This document shows, piece after piece, positions 8,760 through 15,893 of a stretch of DNA of 53,032 nucleotides. Each line of letters starts with the position of its first letter. Within the stretch, counting starts at the first letter, position 1. Under the pieces are notes generated by a model that was not told the origin of the DNA, made no database searches, and saw only the letters and a list, made by a program, of their open reading frames with translations. Position numbers and translations under genes: made by a program. The DNA is from Carboxylicivirga caseinilyticus. GTDB lineage: Bacteria; Bacteroidota; Bacteroidia; Bacteroidales; Marinilabiliaceae. The stretch spans positions 1-53,032 of the forward strand of contig JAFMVE010000042.1 in NCBI GenBank assembly GCA_025499705.1, read 5' to 3'.

Positions 8760-10445
8760 ATGGAAATCATGAAAACATATAAATTGTTGTTCCTTATACT
8801 AATTTCTGTTCATCTTATTTCCTGTGAGGATTTTTTGGATGTACCTTCATATGGAACATTGACAGAAGATAACCTTACCGGGGTTAAGCAAATAGAAAAT
8901 CAAGTCATTTCTGCCTACGCTGCAATCGGAAACGATGAAATTAACCGTCCTTTGAGTCTTTGGAACTATGGAAATGTTAGAGCCGATGATGCATATAAAG
9001 GCGGTAATGATCAAAATGATGGTGATTTTTTGCATTTTCTTGAAATATCCTCACCTGCGGTTGGTAACGAGACCTGGTATACCGATGTATTTTGGTACCG
9101 AAACTATGTGGCAATCTCCAGAGCTAATTTTGCACTTAATTTATTGGCAAAAATAAGTGTAGAAGAAATGCCAAATAAAGAAATAAGAACTGCTGAAATG
9201 CGTTTTCTGCGTGCGCACATGCATTTTATCCAGAAAATCATATTCAAAATGGTACCTTTTGTTGATGAAACAATGTCGGCAGAAGATATCTCCAACCTTT
9301 CGAATGTAGCCCTTACAAATGATGAGTTGTGGCAGAAGATAGCTGACGATTTCGAATATGCTTATGAACACTTACCTGAAATACAAGAGGAAGTTGGAAG
9401 AGCAAATAAATATGCAGCAGCAGCCTACCTGGCTAAAGTATATCTTTATAAAGCCTACAGGCAGGATGAAATGCATAATGTGGTCTCCATTGATCAGGAT
9501 GATTTACAAAAAGTTATTGATTTAACCGGATTTGTGATAACATCACCCTATAAGCTGGAGAATGATTTTGCTTATAATTTTCTACCTGGAAACTATGAAA
9601 ATGGGCAGGAATCATTATTTGCCATACAATACTCACAAGATGATGGCACAACTTTCGGTAGATTGAATATGGGGAATGCTCTTACTACCCCAACCCCAGG
9701 AGGTGATTTTAATAAACCAAGTCAGAATTTGGTAAACGCCTTTAAAACACAAAATGGTTTACCAATGTTTGACACTTTCAATGATGTAAACTATAGTGAG
9801 AGTACAGATAAAGTTGATCCAAGACTTTTTCATACCGTTGCTATTGCCGGAAAGCCATATAAATATACTGATATAAATTACGAAGAAAACCAATCTCGTA
9901 ATCCTAATATGTATGGTTATTATTCCTCATTAAAAGAGAATGTTGATCCTGCAAGTGAATATTATATTAAAACAGGCCCTTGGTATGCCAATTCCAAAAA
10001 TAGTATAATCATTCGTTATGCAGATGTGTTATTAATGAGAGCTGAAGCATTGATTGAAATGGGAGATTATGCCGCTGCACTACCTTTAATAAACCAGGTG
10101 AGAACAAGAGCAAAAGTGAGTACCTCACAAATCAGTTTTGCTACTAATCTTGACATTCAAACTTATCAGGACGGAGTGAATTGTGTATGGACTGAGGACT
10201 TTGCCCGCCAAGCTTTGAGGTGGGAGCGTCGTCTTGAACTGGCCATGGAAGGCAGCAGATTCTTTGACCTGGTTCGTTGGGGTATCGCTGATGAAGTAAT
10301 GAATGCTTATTATTTGGGCGAAGCTACTGACCATACTTACTATCAGGGAGCAGAATTTGAGAAAAATAAGAATGAGTATGTGCCTGTACCTATTCAGCAA
10401 ATTAATTATAGTAAAGGAAGTTATAAGCAAAATTATGGATTTTAA
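8760..10445 (+). CDS. SusD-like substrate-binding lipoprotein, fructan locus
   Basis: This 561-residue lipoprotein has a hydrophobic leader and a lipobox LISC (Cys22), followed by the SusD opening EDFLDVPSYGTLTEDNL. Further SusD hallmarks are RAEALIEMGDY with NQVRTRA, and the late RWERRLELAMEGSRFFDLVRWG motif. SusD forms the lid over its SusC barrel at the cell surface. The ATG at 8769 (MKTYKLL) is an equally good start; the first ATG is listed. It is translationally close to SusC and lies 14 bases ahead of the next lipoprotein gene. The family is certain; the ligand is inferred from context. Confidence 0.92.
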   Translation: MEIMKTYKLLFLILISVHLISCEDFLDVPSYGTLTEDNLTGVKQIENQVISAYAAIGNDEINRPLSLWNYGNVRADDAYKGGNDQNDGDFLHFLEISSPAVGNETWYTDVFWYRNYVAISRANFALNLLAKISVEEMPNKEIRTAEMRFLRAHMHFIQKIIFKMVPFVDETMSAEDISNLSNVALTNDELWQKIADDFEYAYEHLPEIQEEVGRANKYAAAAYLAKVYLYKAYRQDEMHNVVSIDQDDLQKVIDLTGFVITSPYKLENDFAYNFLPGNYENGQESLFAIQYSQDDGTTFGRLNMGNALTTPTPGGDFNKPSQNLVNAFKTQNGLPMFDTFNDVNYSESTDKVDPRLFHTVAIAGKPYKYTDINYEENQSRNPNMYGYYSSLKENVDPASEYYIKTGPWYANSKNSIIIRYADVLLMRAEALIEMGDYAAALPLINQVRTRAKVSTSQISFATNLDIQTYQDGVNCVWTEDFARQALRWERRLELAMEGSRFFDLVRWGIADEVMNAYYLGEATDHTYYQGAEFEKNKNEYVPVPIQQINYSKGSYKQNYGF

Positions 10446-10459
10446 TTACGGAGATTATT

Positions 10460-11566
10460 ATGAAAATCAACATTTATAAATTTATCATTATCCTGTTATC
10501 AGTAGCTTTATTTTCTTGCGAAGAGGATTCCAAAGATAGTCTTGATTTTACAGGAGATACAAGTATTCATTCATTTGTTGTGAATGGAGTAGAGGGTACA
10601 ATACATGAAGAGAACTCAACTATTTCAGTAATTCTTCCTTCGGGTTCTGATCTTACGAGATTATCACCGGAAGTAACTATTGCCAATGGAGCAGAAGTGA
10701 CACCTATTAGTGGTGAGACTGTTGATTTTGCGGATGCAAACGGAAATTTAATTGATGTAACTTATACAGTTACCAATTCAGATTTATATCAAAAATATAC
10801 TGTAAATGTTGATGTTGCCAGGGCTAGGATTTTGAGTTTTAAAATAGGATCGGTTGAAGGTAAAATCGATGAGTCAAATAAAACCATTGTAATCTATTTG
10901 CCTGATGGCACTGATGTTACTTCTTTAATTCCAATAGTAGAATATACAGAGGGTGCAACTATTACACCGGAAGCAGGTACATCAGTTGATTTTACTACCC
11001 CGGTAACTTATTCATTGGATTATCTTGGTTCTGTGTTTAATTATGAAGTTACTGTCATTGTGGGAGATGAACCTACGCCAATTCTTGTGCTTTACAATGG
11101 AGAGGACGTTTCTCCAACATGGGAATCTATTGCTAGTTCTGTTAATAATGGAACAGTAAATCCAGTAACAGATGGTATTAATTCAACATCGACTTGCGTA
11201 TCGCTTCTTCGCACAAATACAGGTAATGATGATGGAGGAAGACCATGGACAAGTGGTGTGTTATGGAATGCGAATCAGGTAAATGTTGATCCAGCCATTT
11301 ATGGAAGTATAACAGTTATGGTATTGAAAGATGTAGCTGGAGATGTACAGCTCGAAATCCAGGAAGCAGGTGAACTTAATAAGGATTGGTTGCATGCTGA
11401 CTATTCTGCTGATCACGTGGGCGAATGGCAAGAGCTAACCTTTGTAATTCCAGAGAGTCGTACTGCTGTGATTAATAATATTCTTGTTATGCCACATACT
11501 CCTGAGACAGGTTTTGAAACACAAACCATGTATTGGGATGAGGTAAAAGCACATCCAATAGAGTAA
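10460..11566 (+). CDS. DUF5018-type surface glycan-binding lipoprotein, fructan locus
   Basis: This 368-residue predicted lipoprotein (lipobox FSC, Cys20) occupies the third position after SusCD, where surface glycan-binding proteins usually sit. Two tandem beta-domains cover about 27-118 and 121-205. Both have the pattern SF-x-(V/I)-G-x-(V/I)-EG-x-I-(H/D)-E, a later LPxGxD(L/V)T, and a closing YTV or YEVTV, as in DUF5018-like domains. The remaining part (about 210-368) looks like a carbohydrate-binding beta-sandwich, ending in an aromatic-rich strand TMYWDEVKAHP. It has no catalytic motif. It probably holds fructan at the surface for the GH32 enzyme and SusCD. Confidence 0.7.
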   Translation: MKINIYKFIIILLSVALFSCEEDSKDSLDFTGDTSIHSFVVNGVEGTIHEENSTISVILPSGSDLTRLSPEVTIANGAEVTPISGETVDFADANGNLIDVTYTVTNSDLYQKYTVNVDVARARILSFKIGSVEGKIDESNKTIVIYLPDGTDVTSLIPIVEYTEGATITPEAGTSVDFTTPVTYSLDYLGSVFNYEVTVIVGDEPTPILVLYNGEDVSPTWESIASSVNNGTVNPVTDGINSTSTCVSLLRTNTGNDDGGRPWTSGVLWNANQVNVDPAIYGSITVMVLKDVAGDVQLEIQEAGELNKDWLHADYSADHVGEWQELTFVIPESRTAVINNILVMPHTPETGFETQTMYWDEVKAHPIE

Positions 11567-11615
11567 TGATCTTAATTCTTAAAAATAATCTAATTAAGGT
11601 TAGTAATTGAAATAT

Positions 11616-11637
11616 GCGGATGGGATTTCCCGTCCGC
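11616..11637 (+). other. Short GC-rich hairpin between binding lipoprotein and GH32 genes
   Basis: GCGGATGGGA at 11616-11625 pairs with TCCCGTCCGC at 11628-11637 (one G-U wobble, 2-base nominal loop). No T-run follows, so this is more likely an mRNA-stability or attenuation element inside the operon than a full terminator. Confidence 0.5.
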
Positions 11638-11661
11638 TAATCAAACAAAATTATAGAGTAT

Positions 11662-13248
11662 ATGAAGATTCTACCACTATTATTAATGCAGCTCATTCTA
11701 TTCTTAAACACAAGTTGTTCTAAAAACGAGAATGATGATATAGAGGAGATTCCGGTAGTTGTAGACACGACAACAACATGCAGGTCAGTTGTTGAAAGCG
11801 GTGGTTATTCAACCTTTTACAAACCTCAAATCGGGTATGTTGGAGATCCGATGCCTTATTATAATTCGGATGATAGTAAGTATTATTTGTTTTATTTACA
11901 AGATTGGAGAAATGGTTCACCTACAGAACATCCAATATATTGTACAACAACAAGTGATTATAGCACTTTTACAGGTTTTACAGAAGCAATACCTACAGAA
12001 ACAGCCGATTCACAGGAAGCTTATTTGGGAACAGGAAGCTTTATAAAAAATGCTGCTGGTAAGTTATATGGTTTTTATACCGGCCACAATGGGAGCTTAT
12101 ATCCTGCAGAGAAGATAATGCTGGCTACTTCAAATGACATGAAGACATTTACAAAAGTTCCTTCATTTACATTTGAAGCCCCTGATGGATATGATAAAAA
12201 TAATTTTCGAGATCCATGTGTGTATTACGATCCAACCAGATCGGCCTATGTTATGTTGGTAACTTCCATAAAGGATGGAAAAGGAGTATTGGTTCGATAT
12301 TCATCATCAGACCTTGAAAATTGGGATTTAATTTCTCCTTTAACGGATTTCAATTCGGATGCTGAAATTCTGGAATGCCCGGATATTTTTAAAATGGGTG
12401 ATAAATGGTACCTGTTATTTTCCAGAATTAACAGGGATGAACACAGAAAGACATTTTACAGGGTATCGGATAGTCCTGATGGACCATGGTTACGTTGTGA
12501 AGATGCAAGCGGTCACCATGAAACTATAGACGGATTGTATTTCTATGCCGGAAAAACAGCTTCTAATGGTACTGATCGATATATCTCGGGATGGTGTTCA
12601 ACAGGTCAGGAAGTAAATGGTAATAACGAATTGGATTGGGCCGGAAGTTTAATTACCCATAAACTGGTTCAACAACCTAGTGGAAAGTTATATCCAATGA
12701 TTCCTGAAGCTGTGGATTATAAATTTAACACGCCGACTCAATATTCAATGTTAAAGTCTCAGGGTGATGTAACGGGAGATGAGGGTTCCTATGTTCTCAA
12801 CTATCAGAATGAGAGATCATATGCATTATTTAATAGGAATACAGTCCCTGTAAAGATTGAATTAACCATTGATGCATCACAATCTACTGGTTTTGGATTT
12901 TCTTTTGGTGCATGTGATGATATGTCCGAAGTATATTCTGTTGCTTTTGATCTGACTTCTTCCAACAGGTGGTCAATGCCAAGTCTGTTTATGAATAAAG
13001 AGTCAAATTATTCAACAGGTTCATATACAGCAGAATTAAATTTTACTCCCCTTATTGTTCCGGATGATAAGGTTTTCGATATAAAGATTGTTATTGAAAA
13101 GTCAATTTGTGTGGTTTATGTTAATGATAATGTTGCCTTTACCAACCGTATTTACAAAATGGATAAGAATCCATGGACCATTTTTGTAGATGATGGAATA
13201 ATCGACGTTTCAAATCTCTCTGTATACAAAATAGGAGATAAGTTATAA
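11662..13248 (+). CDS. Divergent GH32-family lipoprotein (levanase-like)
   Basis: This 528-residue lipoprotein (lipobox TSC, Cys19) has a five-bladed propeller of the GH32 type followed by a C-terminal beta-sandwich. The three GH32 acidic positions are visible: D62 in YVGDPMPYY (nucleophile position), D184 in FRDPCVYYD (transition-state stabiliser) and E238 in ECPDIFK (acid/base). The first motif differs from the classical WMNDPNG, so this belongs to a divergent branch common in Bacteroidota fructan loci. A surface endo- or exo-acting fructanase is the likely role. Its place next to SusCD and a binding lipoprotein supports surface action. Whether it prefers levan or inulin cannot be read from the sequence. 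Confidence 0.78.
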   Translation: MKILPLLLMQLILFLNTSCSKNENDDIEEIPVVVDTTTTCRSVVESGGYSTFYKPQIGYVGDPMPYYNSDDSKYYLFYLQDWRNGSPTEHPIYCTTTSDYSTFTGFTEAIPTETADSQEAYLGTGSFIKNAAGKLYGFYTGHNGSLYPAEKIMLATSNDMKTFTKVPSFTFEAPDGYDKNNFRDPCVYYDPTRSAYVMLVTSIKDGKGVLVRYSSSDLENWDLISPLTDFNSDAEILECPDIFKMGDKWYLLFSRINRDEHRKTFYRVSDSPDGPWLRCEDASGHHETIDGLYFYAGKTASNGTDRYISGWCSTGQEVNGNNELDWAGSLITHKLVQQPSGKLYPMIPEAVDYKFNTPTQYSMLKSQGDVTGDEGSYVLNYQNERSYALFNRNTVPVKIELTIDASQSTGFGFSFGACDDMSEVYSVAFDLTSSNRWSMPSLFMNKESNYSTGSYTAELNFTPLIVPDDKVFDIKIVIEKSICVVYVNDNVAFTNRIYKMDKNPWTIFVDDGIIDVSNLSVYKIGDKL

Positions 13249-13307
13249 GTATAAAAAAGTAGCTAGCTAATATCAATATCTATGTTTAATTTTTTAAGTA
13301 AAGAAAA

Positions 13308-14003
13308 ATGAAAAATCTAATATTTACTCTTGTCTTTATTGTTTTAAGTCTTGTTGTCAATGCACAACCTTATAATGTTACCATTTCAATAGATATGACA
13401 TCTTATTCTGGTTCTGATTATGATGCCGTAGTAATTGGAGGAGGCATCAATGGATGGAATGGAGCACTAACGTTAACAAATGAACCTGGAACAAATATTT
13501 GGTCAACAACAGTTCAAAAAGAAGGCTGGATTGATTACCGGTTTGAAGTTACTGGAGGTGTAGTAGGATGGAATTGCGAATTTCGTAATGAAGCTAATGG
13601 AGAAGAAGGAGCAGGAACAGGATCTTGTTTTACAAATCCATGGGAAGGTACCCAAACAAACGTGCATTGGTTCGAAGTTACAGAAGATATAGTATTGCCA
13701 ACTATTAGCTGGGAATCTTGCGAATGTATTAGTTGTACACCAACAAGTGCTAAATCTATGGAGATAGATAATGCTGAGATTTTTGTTAATCCGTCAAATG
13801 TATTAATAATAAGAGGATTGGAGTCAGGAGGTGTGACTGTGAGTATCTATGATATTCAAGGTAACCTGAAAGTCTTTGAGACAATTGAGAGTATTGGAAG
13901 TGAACAAAGTATGGATGACCCTCAATCCTTATGTAGTGGATTATATATTATTAAAGTTGAAACTGATAAGGGTAATATCATTAAAAAAATAATGATACAC
14001 TAG
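13308..14003 (+). CDS. Secreted T9SS-tailed carbohydrate-binding-like protein
   Basis: This 231-residue protein has a signal peptide ending VNAQ. A small beta-domain (about 22-135) contains VVIGGGINGWNG and repeated tryptophans, similar in style to starch-binding or SusF-like modules. The C-terminal 70 residues show the type A T9SS sorting-tail pattern: an IFVNPSNVLIIRG strand, VSIYDIQGNLK, SGLYIIKVETDKG and a basic-hydrophobic end KKIMIH. It has no catalytic motif. It lies between the two GH32 genes, 59 bases after the first. It is probably a surface-attached or released fructan-binding accessory protein. Ligand and function are inferred. Confidence 0.6.
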   Translation: MKNLIFTLVFIVLSLVVNAQPYNVTISIDMTSYSGSDYDAVVIGGGINGWNGALTLTNEPGTNIWSTTVQKEGWIDYRFEVTGGVVGWNCEFRNEANGEEGAGTGSCFTNPWEGTQTNVHWFEVTEDIVLPTISWESCECISCTPTSAKSMEIDNAEIFVNPSNVLIIRGLESGGVTVSIYDIQGNLKVFETIESIGSEQSMDDPQSLCSGLYIIKVETDKGNIIKKIMIH

Positions 14004-14088
14004 ATTTTATAGAAGTGTAATATTTGCTCTGAAAGCTTTTAGTTACGGAAGTTTTAGGTTTTGATACTGATTCCTTTAAATCTATTTA

Positions 14089-14127
14089 ATAACCTGAATT
14101 CAAATCATTTTTTTGAATTCAGGTTAT
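14089..14127 (+). terminator. Strong 16-bp hairpin after the SusCD part of the fructan operon
   Basis: The arms 14089-14104 (core AACCTGAATTCAAA) and 14112-14127 pair perfectly over 16 bases around a 7-base loop. There is no downstream T-run, so termination efficiency is uncertain. It may instead protect the 3' end of the upstream message or lower expression of the following GH32 gene. Confidence 0.65.
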
Positions 14128-14171
14128 ACAGATAGTGTTTTAGTTTAAGTGAAAGATAAAAATGCAATAGA

Positions 14172-15752
14172 ATGATAAAGAGAAATAAAATAGCATATAT
14201 AATAGTCGTCTTCTTAATTGTTTTTTTACAAATTAGTTGTAAGAACTCTGAAACTTCAGATGAGACTATGAGAAAGGAAAAGTTTCGGCCTCAATTTCAT
14301 TTCACGCCTCAGGCTAATTGGATGAATGATCCTAATGGGATGGTGTATTACGAAGGGGAATATCACTTGTTTTATCAATATCATCCACAAAGTACGGTTT
14401 GGGGTCCTATGCACTGGGGCCATGCCGTAAGTACCGACCTAATTCATTGGAATCACTTACCTATTGCCCTGTATCCTGATAGTCTAGGCTATATCTTTTC
14501 TGGTAGTGCTGTTGTTGATTGGAAAAATACTAGTGGTCTTGGTACAAGGGAAAATCCACCTTTGGTTGCTATTTACACATATCACAATATTGAAGGGGAA
14601 AAAGCTGGAAGAAACGATTATCAAAGTCAGGCCTTAGCCTTCAGTTTGGATAAAGGAAGAACATGGAGTAAATATGAAAAGAATCCTGTTCTGCCAAATC
14701 CAGGTATTAGGGATTTTCGAGACCCAAAGGTATTTTGGTATAATGAAACAAATAAATGGGTAATGATTTTAGCTGTGCAAAATCGTGTACAGATATATTC
14801 TTCAAGTAACCTTAAAGAATGGTCTTTTGAGAGTGAATTTGGAGTAGATAGAGGGGCTCATGGAGGTGTTTGGGAATGTCCTGACTTATTTCCATTGGAA
14901 GTTGAAGGAAGTACTATTAAAAAATGGGTAATGTTAGTGAGTATCAATCCCGGAGGGCCTAATGGAGGATCTGCTACTCAATATTTTATTGGCGATTTTG
15001 ATGGTAAATCATTTCACTCGGATGTTGACACTACTAAATGGTTAGATTGGGGAATGGATAATTATGCAGGAGTGACCTGGTCTGACATCCCCGAAGAAGA
15101 TGGAAGAAGATTACTTATAGGGTGGATGAGTAACTGGCAATACGCACAGGAAGTTCCTACAGAAAGTTGGAGAAGTGCAATGACCTTACCAAGAGAGTTA
15201 AAACTAGTACAAGAGAAGGATGATATTATTATTGTCTCCAATCCGATTAAGGAATTTGAAGTACTTAAAGAACAACATCAAAAGGATAGCGAAACCTTAT
15301 TGTCAGGTGAAGTTCCTATTGATATAAAAGAGTTGGATTTGAAAAGCTGTGAATTAAACTTTGTCTTCGAGCCGCAAGAAGCATCTCAAAATGGTCATAC
15401 TACAGCATATGGAATACTGCTTAGAAATGACAAGGAAGAAGTATTGAAGTTGGGATATAATATGTTGTCAAAGAAATTCTTTATGGATCGTACCAATGTT
15501 TACAAAGCCTTTTCAAACTCTCATTACCTGAGTCTTGTAACAGGTGATTATGACATACAGAATCAGGTTAAAATGAAAATTATTATCGATGCTGCTTCAA
15601 TTGAACTTTTTGTAGATGATGGTAAATTTGTAATGACGAATACTGTTTTCCCTCAAGAACCATTTAACCAGTTGTCATTGTTTTCAAGTCTTGGAAGTGT
15701 TAAAATTCTGGAGGCAGAATTTTATAATATTAAAAGTATTAGGGCAAAATAA
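14172..15752 (+). CDS. GH32 exo-fructosidase (levanase/inulinase/invertase type), lipoprotein
   Basis: This 526-residue lipoprotein (lipobox ISC, Cys23) has the complete canonical GH32 signature. WMNDPNG at 50-56 holds the nucleophile D53, FRDPK contains stabiliser D184, and WECPDLF contains acid/base E235. The segment SGSAVVDW at 110-117 is also typical. The C-terminal beta-sandwich (about 350-520) is present. Such enzymes release fructose from the non-reducing ends of levan, inulin or sucrose. It follows a strong hairpin and precedes a T-tailed terminator, so it may have its own transcription unit. It lies 142 bases before the HTCS. Linkage preference is not determinable here. Confidence 0.93.
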   Translation: MIKRNKIAYIIVVFLIVFLQISCKNSETSDETMRKEKFRPQFHFTPQANWMNDPNGMVYYEGEYHLFYQYHPQSTVWGPMHWGHAVSTDLIHWNHLPIALYPDSLGYIFSGSAVVDWKNTSGLGTRENPPLVAIYTYHNIEGEKAGRNDYQSQALAFSLDKGRTWSKYEKNPVLPNPGIRDFRDPKVFWYNETNKWVMILAVQNRVQIYSSSNLKEWSFESEFGVDRGAHGGVWECPDLFPLEVEGSTIKKWVMLVSINPGGPNGGSATQYFIGDFDGKSFHSDVDTTKWLDWGMDNYAGVTWSDIPEEDGRRLLIGWMSNWQYAQEVPTESWRSAMTLPRELKLVQEKDDIIIVSNPIKEFEVLKEQHQKDSETLLSGEVPIDIKELDLKSCELNFVFEPQEASQNGHTTAYGILLRNDKEEVLKLGYNMLSKKFFMDRTNVYKAFSNSHYLSLVTGDYDIQNQVKMKIIIDAASIELFVDDGKFVMTNTVFPQEPFNQLSLFSSLGSVKILEAEFYNIKSIRAK

Positions 15753-15773
15753 AAAATGAAATAAATAGTTGCA

Positions 15774-15808
15774 TAAAGTGCAGTAAGGGTTTCTTGCTGC
15801 ATTTTTTT
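15774..15808 (+). terminator. Rho-independent terminator after the exo-GH32 gene
   Basis: TGCAGTAAG at 15779-15787 pairs with CTTGCTGCA at 15793-15801 (one G-U wobble) around a 5-base loop, and seven T residues follow directly. This is a textbook intrinsic terminator and separates the GH32 gene from the regulator gene. Confidence 0.88.
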
Positions 15809-15893
15809 ATATTAGATGAAGTTTATAAAAATGACCTGATGATGCCCTTAGTAAAAATGTATTTCAATCATTTAATGGTTTAAATTGCCTGTT

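Noticed and set aside
14089-14127. Insertion-sequence terminal repeat
   Set aside because: The two arms face each other across only 7 bases with no transposase, so it is a hairpin rather than element ends.
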